Shown: one piece after another, positions 9,852-18,683 of the stretch
Layout: each line of letters opens with the position of its first letter
Numbering within the stretch: position 1 is the stretch's first letter
Assembly (NCBI RefSeq): GCF_003971235.1
Contig: NZ_CP034661.1
Coordinates: 2,666,001-2,730,000 of the forward strand
Direction: 5' to 3'
DNA: 64,000 nucleotides
Source: Chryseobacterium aureum
Lineage (GTDB): Bacteria; Bacteroidota; Bacteroidia; Flavobacteriales; Weeksellaceae
The notes under the pieces: model-generated
What the model was told of the DNA's origin: nothing
The model's database searches: none
What the model saw: the letters and a program-made list of their open reading frames with translations, nothing else
Position numbers and translations under genes: made by a program

Positions 9852-11630
9852 TTATTTCAGATCATAAATTCTTTCCCGGAAAACTACTTTCCGGATAGAT
9901 GAAGGAAGGGTTTTTATTTCAAAATAATCTACTCTTTTTGCGGCGCAATAAGGATTCACGATATATTTTAAAATCTCAGCGCTATGCTCCCGGTCTGAAA
10001 CCCAGAAACAGGCTTTTCCGCCATCTTTTACAGAAAACACTTTCCCTTTGCCAACATGATAAACAAGGAGCTCTTCTTTCTGATTTTCAAAGACATTGCT
10101 TCCCATTCTTATGATGAAGAAGAACACCAGAACCATCGTTAACCTCATCGAATTCTTAAAATCAAATTTTACAATGACAGCTCTTAATAAATAGACCGCC
10201 ATCAAAACAGAAAGCACTTCCAGTTCATTCATGGGAATATTTTCGAAAAACAAAAAATTGACTTCTGCAAACCAATGAATGATTTTCAGCAAAACCTGAA
10301 TAAGAAAATCATATCCTTTATTCATCAGTTCAAAATCAATTCCGAATGCTATAAAACCCGTTATTATCAATGAGAATACAATAATTATTTCTGAAAAAGG
10401 AACAATAACAAAATTGGCAATGATAGAGATAAAGGAAAACTGATGAAAATAATACAACACCAAAGGAAGGGTTGCCAGCTGTGCTGATAAAGATATGGTA
10501 ATGGTATTGAAGATAAGTTTTTTAAGATAATGATCCTGTTTGGGAAAATGGTTCAACAAAGGCTGGTTCAGCCAATAGATCCCCAAAACTGCTAAAAAAC
10601 TCAGCTGAAATCCAACATCAAAAAGCTGCTGAGTATCAACAATCAAAATAATAAAAGCAGACAAGGCCAATGAATGAAGCAGATCCGGCTTCCGCTGAAG
10701 CAGTACAAAGATAAAATATATACTAAGCATCATACATGACCGCAGAACAGAATTTCCAAACCCTATAAAAGCGGCAAACAGCCAAATTAAAACCAAACTT
10801 AGAATTACAGCATATTTTCTCAATTTCAAAGGAATAAGCCGGATCAGGAAAAAGTAAAATATCCCAAAAATAACCACAATATGGGTTCCGGAAATCGCCA
10901 GAAAGTGTACCAGTCCGGATTTATTGAAATCCTGAACTGTACCGGCATCAATCTCCGTTCGGTCTGCCAGAATGATTCCTTTCAGAAATTCTTTTGTTTT
11001 TCCGTCAATTTTTATCTGATCAATTTTATGAAGAACTGTAAGTCTATATTGCCGCAGCCTATCTGTAAACGTTGCGTCATTGGTTCCGGCAGCGGTTATT
11101 TCCTTTGAAATATACAGCTGATAATGAATATGTTTTCTTTTCAGATACTGAACATAATTAAACTGAAAATCATATTGGGGAGCCTTAGGCTTTGTCACAT
11201 ACGCTTCAGCTTTATAATAGTGAATAAAATCCAGCTCCCTGACAGCTGCCGGAACGTACACAACAGAACTGAAAGCAGCAGTTCCTGCCTGTACAGTTCC
11301 TTCGTATTTTTTATATTTTTCAGTAGAGTTTAATTTCTGGGTAATTTTAAACGTAACGGTTTCTTTTTTATCTGAAAAACCATAGCTGCTCTCTGCGGAA
11401 GTATTGTAATAATGAAGAATAATTCCTGCTCCAAAAAACAAAAGCGCAAGCAAAACAGCTTTACCTTTATGCAGATAATATGAATGAAAGCAGATGGCAG
11501 TAAGTAAACCTAAGCACAGCACAATCACTGAATAAAATGCAGTACCTGCCAAAATTATCTTATCCTGAAAAAGAATTCCAAGAATAAAAAACACTACCAG
11601 AATAAGAAGAGGCTGCTTTTGCAATTTCAA
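9852..11630 (-). CDS. comEC: ComEC/Rec2-family DNA-uptake channel protein
   Basis: 592 residues. About ten to twelve membrane helices flank a soluble DUF4131-type domain (about 60-190); the competence domain begins near LKGIILADRTEID and holds the signature HFLAISGTHIVVI. It ends about 95 residues after the last helix, and the metallo-beta-lactamase domain seen in Bacillus ComEC is absent, as is usual in Bacteroidota. In transformable bacteria this protein carries single-stranded DNA across the inner membrane. It stands alone here, with no other competence genes nearby. Family call firm; natural competence of this strain is not shown. Confidence 0.88.
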   Translation of the reverse strand: MKLQKQPLLILVVFFILGILFQDKIILAGTAFYSVIVLCLGLLTAICFHSYYLHKGKAVLLALLFFGAGIILHYYNTSAESSYGFSDKKETVTFKITQKLNSTEKYKKYEGTVQAGTAAFSSVVYVPAAVRELDFIHYYKAEAYVTKPKAPQYDFQFNYVQYLKRKHIHYQLYISKEITAAGTNDATFTDRLRQYRLTVLHKIDQIKIDGKTKEFLKGIILADRTEIDAGTVQDFNKSGLVHFLAISGTHIVVIFGIFYFFLIRLIPLKLRKYAVILSLVLIWLFAAFIGFGNSVLRSCMMLSIYFIFVLLQRKPDLLHSLALSAFIILIVDTQQLFDVGFQLSFLAVLGIYWLNQPLLNHFPKQDHYLKKLIFNTITISLSAQLATLPLVLYYFHQFSFISIIANFVIVPFSEIIIVFSLIITGFIAFGIDFELMNKGYDFLIQVLLKIIHWFAEVNFLFFENIPMNELEVLSVLMAVYLLRAVIVKFDFKNSMRLTMVLVFFFIIRMGSNVFENQKEELLVYHVGKGKVFSVKDGGKACFWVSDREHSAEILKYIVNPYCAAKRVDYFEIKTLPSSIRKVVFRERIYDLK

Positions 11631-11684
11631 TTAATTATTCGGGAAAAATAGATAATTAATCAATGGAATATGATCTCTCAAATA

Positions 11685-11727
11685 ACTAAAAAATGCCCTG
11701 TTATGTGTCAAAGACATCAACAGGGCA
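11685..11727 (-). terminator. Terminator after the GH99-like gene
   Basis: A TGCCCTGTT/AACAGGGCA stem extended by an inner ATGT/ACAT pair. A T-run follows on the minus strand and another on the plus strand, so it could work both ways. Confidence 0.85.
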
Positions 11728-11765
11728 CTTAATTTTTTATGGTGAAATTCGGGATTGAAAGTATA

Positions 11766-12857
11766 TTACTTCTTTTTCAGAAATTTATCCGTCAGCCGTT
11801 TTGTTTCTTTAATATAAAATAAAGGATCTTTCCCATAATCTTCGTAGGTAAAATCACCTGATTTTTTAGGAATAGCAGGCTCTATTTGTGTGCCTTCATG
11901 CCATTCATTGAAGGAAGTGATTCCGATGAAATCCGGATTTACTTTCATGGCAGCATCAAACATCTTTTCGTAATACTTTCCTTGCTCCCTGCTTTTAAAA
12001 TTGGCTTCATTCCATGGACGTATTCTCGTATCAGAATAGCCAGGGCCTACACAAGGAATGAAAATCAGATGGTGATCTTTTGCATATTGAGCCATAAAAC
12101 CCCAATTAGCCGTAGTGCTTCCATACACAAACCCTTCACTGGCAAAATAGGTATAGAACCCATCGAAACCTGCTGAATTAAAAAAATCCGCATCCTCCTT
12201 TTCAACCCAAAGCCCGATATAAAGAGCATCCAAGTCCGTATTTCTTATTGTTTTTTCTCCACTTTTGGACAGCATTTTTGCCCATTCTTCTTTAGGAATT
12301 TTATAGCTGTCATATACATAGAACAGCGGTTTACCCCCTTTTTTGTAGAATGCATGATGATGAGAATAGGTTTTTACAAGATAAGAAAGCTGTTCCTTTA
12401 ATTCTGAGGTATTCTTATAAAACGGTTCAATGTGAAACGCAATTTTTAAATCAAAACGGTCTGCAATATCCAGATACTTAATAAGGCTTTTATCCGTAAA
12501 TGAATCTTTTCCAAGCCAGCTTACCACTACCACTCCTACTCCTGCGTCTTTGATCATTCTCATATGCTTTTCAATGACTTTCGGGTCATTGGAACTGTAG
12601 TTTCCCAGTTCCGGATAAAAATTGGCTCCAATATCATCTCCTCCCTGGTGGTGTCCAAGGTTATTCCATTTCGGGTTGCTCCAGTGGGGAAGAATTTCAT
12701 GGTTCCAATGCTGATAACTCCCATCCGTTGCCGGATTTGCGTACCAGCCATAATAGAATATCTGGACTTTATCTCTCCGATTGCCCTGTTGTGAAGAACA
12801 GTTTGAGAAAAACAATACAAATGTCAGTAATACAAGAAAACGGGTGCAATAATTCAT
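11766..12857 (-). CDS. Glycoside hydrolase family 99-like lipoprotein
   Basis: 363 residues with lipobox cysteine 20 (FFSNC). The N-terminal FYYGWYANP, the H142-I-E144-P segment and the late SFNEWHEGTQIEP motif are hallmarks of GH99 and related GH71/99-like enzymes. E318 and E321 sit three residues apart, matching the spacing of the catalytic glutamates described for bacterial GH99 enzymes. GH99 members cleave inside alpha-mannans or release mannose-capped disaccharides from N-glycans. A lipoprotein position at the cell surface or in the periplasm is predicted. No SusC/SusD pair or other carbohydrate genes lie beside it, so it is an orphan and the substrate is open. Confidence 0.85.
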   Translation of the reverse strand: MNYCTRFLVLLTFVLFFSNCSSQQGNRRDKVQIFYYGWYANPATDGSYQHWNHEILPHWSNPKWNNLGHHQGGDDIGANFYPELGNYSSNDPKVIEKHMRMIKDAGVGVVVVSWLGKDSFTDKSLIKYLDIADRFDLKIAFHIEPFYKNTSELKEQLSYLVKTYSHHHAFYKKGGKPLFYVYDSYKIPKEEWAKMLSKSGEKTIRNTDLDALYIGLWVEKEDADFFNSAGFDGFYTYFASEGFVYGSTTANWGFMAQYAKDHHLIFIPCVGPGYSDTRIRPWNEANFKSREQGKYYEKMFDAAMKVNPDFIGITSFNEWHEGTQIEPAIPKKSGDFTYEDYGKDPLFYIKETKRLTDKFLKKK

Positions 12858-12898
12858 AGTTAAAAAGTAGATTAAATTCTCAAAAGCTTTCGTAAAAA

Positions 12899-14002
12899 TT
12901 ACACTTTCAATATGACCTCAGCAGCATGATCGCTGGCTCCTTTTCCGCCAAGTTTTTCTCTCAGCAGGTCATAATCATTCAGAACCTGTTGTCTTTTTTC
13001 TCCTGCTATGATTTTATTGAGTTCTTCTGTCAGATTTTTAGTATTCAGATCATTCTGGATCAGCTCTTTTACCACTTCTCTGTCCATGATCAGGTTAACC
13101 AGAGAAATGTAATTGATATTTTTTACTAATCTTTTAGCAATAGCATAAGAAATTTTGCTTCCGCGATAACAGACTACTTCAGGGATATTCAACAGGGCGG
13201 TTTCCAGGGTGGCTGTTCCGGAGGTCACCAGAGCTGCTTTGGAACATCTTAGTAAATCATAGGTTTTATTAGATACAAAATGGACATTATCATCCACGTA
13301 TTTCTGATAGAATTCTTTAGGAAGACTTGGTGCTCCGGCAATGACGAACTGATAATTTTTAAAATGAGGTCTTACAGAAAGCATTATTTCGAGCATCTTC
13401 TCCACCTCCTGTTCTCTGGAACCCGGCAGCAGTGCAATGATTTCTTTTTCGTTCAACCCGTTTTCAGCTTTGAAATTTTCAATACTGATTTCCTGAAGGT
13501 CCGAAATAGCATCCAGCAAAGGATGTCCTACAAAATGTGAATGAACTCCGTGTTTCCTGTAAAAATCTTCTTCAAAAGGAAGGATGACCATCATTTCATC
13601 CACATATTTTTTGATGATCTCTACCCGTCCTTCTTTCCAGGCCCAAAGCTGCGGAGAAATATAATAAATAACTTTGATTCCAAGCTCTTTAGCAAACCTT
13701 GCAATCCTTAAATTAAAACCCGGATAATCAACTAAAATCAGAACATCAGGTCTGTTTTTCTGAATATCCTCTTTACAGAATTTAATATTATTCAGAATCG
13801 TTCTGAGGTTCATTACCACTTCCAGAAATCCCATAAAAGCCAGATCTCTGTAATGTTTTACCAGTGTTCCGCCCTGAGCTTTCATCAGATCACCGCCCCA
13901 AAATCTAAATTCAGCATTCGGATCTTTTTGTTTCAGAGATTTCATCAGGTTACTTCCGTGCAAATCACCTGAAGCTTCACCTGCAATAATATAATACTTC
14001 AT
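12899..14002 (-). CDS. lpxB: Lipid-A-disaccharide synthase
   Basis: 367 residues from the ATG at 14002. An ATG eight codons earlier would add residues the family does not have; the typical start is MKYYIIAGEASGDLHG. Other LpxB marks are FWGGDLM, the GHPLLD segment, LLPGSREQEV and the SGTATLE motif. It joins UDP-diacylglucosamine to lipid X to make the disaccharide core of lipid A, at the inner face of the inner membrane. It is divergent from the DUF2480 gene. waaA, the next lipid A/core enzyme present, is 38 kb away. Confidence 0.94.
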   Translation of the reverse strand: MKYYIIAGEASGDLHGSNLMKSLKQKDPNAEFRFWGGDLMKAQGGTLVKHYRDLAFMGFLEVVMNLRTILNNIKFCKEDIQKNRPDVLILVDYPGFNLRIARFAKELGIKVIYYISPQLWAWKEGRVEIIKKYVDEMMVILPFEEDFYRKHGVHSHFVGHPLLDAISDLQEISIENFKAENGLNEKEIIALLPGSREQEVEKMLEIMLSVRPHFKNYQFVIAGAPSLPKEFYQKYVDDNVHFVSNKTYDLLRCSKAALVTSGTATLETALLNIPEVVCYRGSKISYAIAKRLVKNINYISLVNLIMDREVVKELIQNDLNTKNLTEELNKIIAGEKRQQVLNDYDLLREKLGGKGASDHAAEVILKV

Positions 14003-14052
14003 TTCTATAGTAAGGATAGAGAACAAATTAAAATAGATATAATCTTAATTCG

Positions 14053-14060
14053 TAAATTTG
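14053..14060 (+). promoter_or_regulatory. TAnnTTTG -7 box of the DUF2480 gene
   Basis: TAAATTTG, 20 bases before the ATG at 14081. It supports that start and marks the plus-strand promoter of the two-gene unit ending at 15851. Confidence 0.5.
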
Positions 14061-14080
14061 TTCAAAGATAATGATAAAAA

Positions 14081-14590
14081 ATGTCAGAAGAATTTGAAAT
14101 CCGGAATAAAGTTGCCGAAAGCGGCCTTATCAATTTTGACCTTACTACTTTACTTCCCAGAGGAGAAAGAAAAGGAATTGACCTGAAAGATTTTCTTTTC
14201 CAGGAAATGATCCTGAAAGAGAAAGATTTTCGTGAAAAAGTAGAAGCTATTGATATTGAACAATATAGAGATTCATATATCTACATCTACAACTCTGTAG
14301 ATACCATTATTCCTCTGTGGGCGTATTTTGTATTGACGGCCAAACTTACTGATGTGGCCAGAAAAGTTGTCTTTGGAAACCGTGAGGATCTTGAGGTTAT
14401 TTTGATGCACAATGCTATTCAGACCCATGATTTTGAGGAAATGAGAGGAAAAAGAGTTCTTGTAAAAGGCTGCTCTGATAAAGAAATTCCTGAAAATGCC
14501 TATATAGAACTCGTAGAACAGTTAAAACCTATTGTAAAATCTCTGATGTTCGGAGAAGCATGCTCTAATGTGCCTATCATAAAGAACTAA
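14081..14590 (+). CDS. DUF2480 family protein
   Basis: 169 residues, soluble, with no signal peptide or membrane segment. The start MSEEFEIRNKVAESGLINFDL, the central YNSVDTIIPLWAYFVLT and the VLVKGCSDKEIPENAYIEL region match the DUF2480 proteins found in Bacteroidota next to lipid A or cell-envelope genes. Cysteines occur in GCSD and EACSN. Function is unknown. The next gene starts two bases after its stop, so they are likely cotranscribed. Confidence 0.85.
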   Translation: MSEEFEIRNKVAESGLINFDLTTLLPRGERKGIDLKDFLFQEMILKEKDFREKVEAIDIEQYRDSYIYIYNSVDTIIPLWAYFVLTAKLTDVARKVVFGNREDLEVILMHNAIQTHDFEEMRGKRVLVKGCSDKEIPENAYIELVEQLKPIVKSLMFGEACSNVPIIKN

Positions 14591-14591
14591 T

Positions 14592-15851
14592 ATGAACAAA
14601 TATTTATCAGCCTTATTTTTGTTCATTATTTTTCTTGGTATCTACTATGCCGGAAGCTTTTCAAAAATTCCCTTTGCAGATTGTGTTGGGTTTGTGCTGA
14701 GCGCAGAAACAGGGGTTTGGGAAACCACGGCTACAGCAACCAGTCACTTTCTCTATATCAATACGGTTATTTTCATCAAAAACCTTTTGGATATTAATGC
14801 TATTGAAGCCAGCAGGTTTTTGGTAGTTTCTTCAGGAGCCGCTACCGTTTCTGTTGTTTATCTTACTGTAAAAAGCATTTCGAAAACAGAATGGGCCTCT
14901 CTTACAGCGGCTTTTGTTTTCGGCTTTAGCTTTTCCTTTTGGAGGAATGCTGAAATAGTGGAAGTATATACGTATAATTCCTTGTGGATAAGCCTTTTTT
15001 TCTATTCGGTTATCAAAAGTTTTGCTGAAAAAAAAAGCATCTATATCCTGCTGAGCAGCCTGTTTTTGGGAATCAGTTTATGGGTTCACATTCAGAATAT
15101 CCTGCTGATACCCGCTTTATTGCTTTTCTTATTTTATTTCAGAAATGAAAAAAGATATGCAGCGGCTTCACTTATACTTTTTGCTGTATTATTCAGCTCA
15201 TTATTTATTCTCAATAGCTCTCAGGGACTTCCTTTTAAATCGCCTTACAGTTCTGATCAGGGAACTTGGGTAGAGGATTCCCTGAAAAAAAGTGCCGTTC
15301 AGTATGTAAAAGATTTTTTCCAGTCTTTTGCGTATCTGATCTATAATTTCAACATCTTTACTTATTTCGGAATCGCCGGAATTCTCCTGTTGTATAAAAC
15401 CGATAGAAAAATGTTTTTTGTTTTTACTGCCGGAGCGGTATGTGTATACGGATTTGCCACCTTTTATGCCGTATCAGATAACTACGTTTTCTTTTTGCCT
15501 TTCAATATCATTTTTGCGCTGGCTATCGGCTATGGCCTTTCCTCTGTAAAATATGCGCGTCTGAGAAAACTTTCATGGGTATGCTTACTAATCCCTGTGG
15601 GATATTTTCTCCTTTATAAAACGATATTTCTGACAGAAAAGGGAAAAGAATTTCATGCATTCAAAGCGTATAAAGGCGGTCTGGATTATTACGTTCTTCC
15701 ATGGATGAATAACAATGTAGGAATTCTGGAATTCACCATTGATAAAAAGCAGGCTCCAGAACCTATTGAATGGATGACCATCAGTGCTGTAGAATATATA
15801 AAGCTGTTAAAGAGCAAAGGATATACTGAGGAACAGATCAGAAAACTTTAA
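14592..15851 (+). CDS. DUF2723 family multi-pass membrane protein
   Basis: 419 residues with about ten membrane helices. The N-terminal region has acidic residues in the first loop (ADCVGFVLSAETG) and an SFWRNAEIVEVYTYNSLW segment, as in DUF2723 proteins, which have the GT-C fold of protein O-mannosyltransferases. These use lipid-linked sugars on the outer side of the membrane. A transferase role is inferred from fold only; neither sugar nor acceptor can be read. It is translationally close to DUF2480 (one base between the stop and the ATG). Confidence 0.85.
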   Translation: MNKYLSALFLFIIFLGIYYAGSFSKIPFADCVGFVLSAETGVWETTATATSHFLYINTVIFIKNLLDINAIEASRFLVVSSGAATVSVVYLTVKSISKTEWASLTAAFVFGFSFSFWRNAEIVEVYTYNSLWISLFFYSVIKSFAEKKSIYILLSSLFLGISLWVHIQNILLIPALLLFLFYFRNEKRYAAASLILFAVLFSSLFILNSSQGLPFKSPYSSDQGTWVEDSLKKSAVQYVKDFFQSFAYLIYNFNIFTYFGIAGILLLYKTDRKMFFVFTAGAVCVYGFATFYAVSDNYVFFLPFNIIFALAIGYGLSSVKYARLRKLSWVCLLIPVGYFLLYKTIFLTEKGKEFHAFKAYKGGLDYYVLPWMNNNVGILEFTIDKKQAPEPIEWMTISAVEYIKLLKSKGYTEEQIRKL

Positions 15852-15895
15852 CAATAATTATGAAGGTCTGCCATTTTCTGAGGCATATTTTTTGA

Positions 15896-15903
15896 TAACT
15901 TTG
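15896..15903 (+). promoter_or_regulatory. TAnnTTTG -7 box of the DUF937 gene
   Basis: TAACTTTG, 29 bases before the ATG at 15933. Confidence 0.5.
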
Positions 15904-15932
15904 GTCTACTTAATACTTAACAAACACAAAAA

Positions 15933-16589
15933 ATGAGTTTAATCGACCTACTTACAGGGAACACCGGCAACCAGGTTGCTGAACAGGCTGAAAATAAATT
16001 CGGGATCAGCAAAAACCAGGTAATCGCTTTATTAGCTGTTGCTACTCCTCTTATTATTTCTTATCTCAGAAATAAATCTCAGGACGCCAAAGAAGCAGAA
16101 GCTTTAAACAGCGCTTTAGATAAAGACCATAATGGAAGTATTTTAAATGATGCTTCTCAGATTGAGGCAAGACAGGCTGAAGGCGGATCTATCCTGGGTC
16201 ATATTTTCGGTGATCAGAAAAGTAATGTTGAAAACCAGTTATCACAGAATACTGGAATTTCAATAGACAAAATAGGTCCTATTCTTGCCATGCTGGCACC
16301 TGTAGTAATGGGTTACATCGGGCAGCAGAAACAGCAAAGCAATGTTGGAGCAGGAGGTTTAGGAGATCTTTTAGGAGGAATCCTTGGAAATGCTTCAAGT
16401 CAGGCACAAGCTCAGCAATCTAATCCTTTGAATGATATTCTTGGAAGTGTTTTAGGCGGCGGACAGTCTCAATCATCAGGAAACCCATTGAACGATATAT
16501 TAGGAAGTGTGTTGGGTGGTGGTGGAAACCAGCAGCAAGGAGGCGGCGGTTTAGGCAGCATTCTTGGAAATATTCTTGGCGGTAAATAA
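15933..16589 (+). CDS. DUF937 domain protein with glycine-rich repeats
   Basis: 218 residues. The first 130 form the DUF937 domain (MSLIDLLTGNTGNQVAEQAENK, a hydrophobic ALLAVATPLIISYL and a second AMLAPVVMGYIG). The C-terminal 75 residues are low-complexity glycine and glutamine, with the unit NPLNDILGSVLGGG present twice (near residues 165 and 185). DUF937 proteins are widespread and poorly understood. There is no signal peptide. It is followed by a strong terminator shared with the convergent bTHX gene. Confidence 0.85.
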   Translation: MSLIDLLTGNTGNQVAEQAENKFGISKNQVIALLAVATPLIISYLRNKSQDAKEAEALNSALDKDHNGSILNDASQIEARQAEGGSILGHIFGDQKSNVENQLSQNTGISIDKIGPILAMLAPVVMGYIGQQKQQSNVGAGGLGDLLGGILGNASSQAQAQQSNPLNDILGSVLGGGQSQSSGNPLNDILGSVLGGGGNQQQGGGGLGSILGNILGGK

Positions 16590-16612
16590 TTAATTTAATT
16601 TTCATAAAAAAA

Positions 16613-16642
16613 GACCGGAGACATTGATCTCCGGTCTTTTTT
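16613..16642. terminator. Bidirectional terminator between the DUF937 and bTHX genes
   Basis: A perfect 9-bp stem GACCGGAGA/TCTCCGGTC around CATTGA, with T-runs on both strands. It serves the two convergent genes. Confidence 0.88.
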
Positions 16643-16649
16643 ATTTGAA

Positions 16650-16769
16650 TTACTTTTTAGACCTTTCTTCAGAAGCGGCAAAAGATTTTGAAGCCTTTCT
16701 GGGTCTTCTTTTTCCATAACTTCCGGAATTAATTTTTCCTCTTCTTGATTTTTTGTCTCCTTTTCCCAT
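16650..16769 (-). CDS. Small ribosomal protein bTHX
   Basis: 39 residues, found by reading the minus strand. It begins MGKGDKKSRRGKINSGSYGK and continues RRPRKASKSF; about a third of the residues are lysine or arginine. This is the signature of the bTHX (Thx/S31e-like) ribosomal protein family, which lies in a pocket at the head of the small subunit. The family is 25-45 residues long and easily missed. Stop at 16650 is followed by the shared terminator. No obvious ribosome binding site; upstream DNA is AT-rich. Confidence 0.85.
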   Translation of the reverse strand: MGKGDKKSRRGKINSGSYGKRRPRKASKSFAASEERSKK

Positions 16770-16855
16770 AGTATTATGTATTTGTTGTTATCACGAAATT
16801 AAAAAATGTAAGTTTAAAATCCAATTGATGAAGCTGTTAAAGTTTTATAAATTAA

Positions 16856-17108
16856 AGATGGAGGATGGACGCTGGATGCTGGGAGTTACCAGCAGGTTAC
16901 CATTTTAAATGATCTGTCTCAAGCTCAGCAACACTGTTTGGAAGGAAGCGGGAAGATGGAGGATGGAAGTTACCAGCAGGTTACTATTTTAAATTATTTG
17001 TCATCAAGCTCAGCAACATTGTTTGGAAGGAACCGGGAAGATGGAGGATAGAAGTTACCAGCAGGTTACTATTTTAAATGATCTGTCTCAAGCTCAGCAA
17101 CATTGTTT
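16856..17108. repeat. Three direct repeats of about 85 bp
   Basis: Units begin AGTTACCAGCAGGTTAC at 16884, 16968 and 17053, giving periods of 84 and 85 bp; the third is cut short near 17108. Each holds CAAGCTCAGCAACA and ends in a purine-rich GGGAAGATGGAGGATGGA stretch. A pyrimidine-rich segment at about 17139-17170 (TAACTTCC...CTTCCACCCCCC) looks like a partial inverted copy. The units have no open reading frame. The wider gap 16770-17176 has no gene. Confidence 0.85.
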
Positions 17109-17176
17109 ATAACGACTATTTTAGCTATTTCTGATCTGCATAACTTCCCTCTTCAAGCTTCCACCCCCCATCCCTT

Positions 17177-18571
17177 CTACACTTTTATCGTCTTCCATTT
17201 TCCTTTTTTAAACAGGATAAAGGCAACCATGGTAATCAGGGTTTCTGCTGCAGGGATTGAAATAAAAACCCCTTTTGGGCCCATTCCAAGATATTTTGAT
17301 AAAAAATAGGCCAAGGGAATCTGAAACAGCCAGAATCCGAAAAGATTTACCCATGTAGGCGTCCAGGTATCTCCTGCCCCATTGAAGGCATTGATCATGA
17401 CCATTCCTATTCCGTAGAAAACAAATCCTGTACTCATAATCTGGAGTGCATTTTTCGCAAAATCTTTTATGGCGGTTTCCTGAGTGAAAAACCCTACCAA
17501 GACATTTCCCATAAAAAGAAAGATAAAACTTACCACAAGCATAAAGATGACATTATATTTTACCGTTTTCATGACCGACTGTTCTGCTCTCAGCATTTCA
17601 TTCGCTCCCATATTCTGTCCTACCAGCGTGGATGCCGCATTACTCAGTCCCCAGGCCGGAAGCATAAAGAACATCATCAGTCTTAAAGCGGTCTGATACC
17701 CTGCCGATGCATTTTCACCTCCTGTAGTGGCTACAAGCTCTGCAAGAAAAATCCAGCTGCATGAAGCGATGACAAACTGAAAGATTCCAGGTGTTGCAAT
17801 TTTTATAATAGATTTGATTAGTTCATTATGAGGTTTAAAATAAGAAATCTTTATACGGATCTGTATATCTGCTACGAAAAGATGATACAGCTGATACATA
17901 ACCCCAATACTGCGTCCTATCGTTGTTGCCAGAGCCGCACCCGTTAATCCCAATGCAGGAACCGGTCCTAAACCTTTTATCAGAACCGGGCAGAGAATGA
18001 TATTGGCAATATTCGCGATCCATAAACTTTTCATGGCAATCATCGCATTTCCTGCTCCTCTGAAAATACCATTGATTAAGAACAAAAGCATAATAATGGT
18101 ACTGCTTCCCATCATAATCCTGGTAAAATTTTTACCATATGCTGCCGCTTCAGGTTTTGATCCCATGAGAATCAAAATCTCTTCTGCAAAGATGACTCCC
18201 AATAAACTTAAAACAACAGTAATTGCAAAAGAAACAAGCAATACCTGTGCAGCACTTCTGGAAGCCTGTTCCGGATTTTTCTCACCAATCCGTCTCGCTA
18301 CCAGAGCGGTGGCCGCCATACTCATCCCAATCGCGATAGAATACATCACAGAAAGCACAGATTCGGTAAGTCCCACGGTCTGAATAGCAAAGCCACTTTC
18401 TTTCAGATGACCAACAAAATAGAGGTCAACAAGGGCAAATACAGACTCCATAGCCATTTCAAGCATCATGGGAATGGCTAAAAGCAGCACAGCACTTCTG
18501 ATATTCACTTGGGTAAAATCAGTGGCTTCCCCGCTGAAGGCTTTTTTCAAAAATTCAATATATTTTGTCAT
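17177..18571 (-). CDS. MATE-family multidrug/Na+ antiporter
   Basis: 464 residues from the second possible ATG; an ATG at 18586 would add five residues but leave only a few bases of leader behind the -7 box at 18598-18605. Twelve membrane helices in two halves fit the MATE fold. The first half includes IPMMLEMAMESVFALVDLYFVG and the second GIFQFVIASCSWIFLAEL. These exporters push drugs or metabolites out of the cell in exchange for Na+ or H+. Substrate is unknown. It stands alone between the 85-bp repeats and the ankyrin gene. Confidence 0.88.
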   Translation of the reverse strand: MTKYIEFLKKAFSGEATDFTQVNIRSAVLLLAIPMMLEMAMESVFALVDLYFVGHLKESGFAIQTVGLTESVLSVMYSIAIGMSMAATALVARRIGEKNPEQASRSAAQVLLVSFAITVVLSLLGVIFAEEILILMGSKPEAAAYGKNFTRIMMGSSTIIMLLFLINGIFRGAGNAMIAMKSLWIANIANIILCPVLIKGLGPVPALGLTGAALATTIGRSIGVMYQLYHLFVADIQIRIKISYFKPHNELIKSIIKIATPGIFQFVIASCSWIFLAELVATTGGENASAGYQTALRLMMFFMLPAWGLSNAASTLVGQNMGANEMLRAEQSVMKTVKYNVIFMLVVSFIFLFMGNVLVGFFTQETAIKDFAKNALQIMSTGFVFYGIGMVMINAFNGAGDTWTPTWVNLFGFWLFQIPLAYFLSKYLGMGPKGVFISIPAAETLITMVAFILFKKGKWKTIKV

Positions 18572-18597
18572 TTCGTAATCAATCATTTAGATAATCC

Positions 18598-18605
18598 CAA
18601 AAATA
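18598..18605 (-). promoter_or_regulatory. TAnnTTTG -7 box of the MATE gene
   Basis: TATTTTTG on the minus strand. Transcription would begin near 18592, which favours the ATG at 18571 over 18586. Confidence 0.45.
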
Positions 18606-18634
18606 CAAATCCAATTATTAGAAAAACTTAGCAA

Positions 18635-18661
18635 TTGGTAATAAAATTTAATTTAGATTTG
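18635..18661 (+). promoter_or_regulatory. Promoter of the ankyrin protein gene
   Basis: TTG at 18635-18637, 16 bases, then TAGATTTG at 18654-18661, 22 bases before the ATG. Both halves of the Bacteroidota consensus are present, with a slightly short spacer. Confidence 0.5.
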
Positions 18662-18683
18662 TATATTCTTAAAAATTATTCTT

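Noticed and set aside
9852..11630. ComEC as truncated because it lacks the beta-lactamase domain
   Set aside because: Bacteroidota ComEC proteins usually lack that domain, and the end of the ORF is clean.
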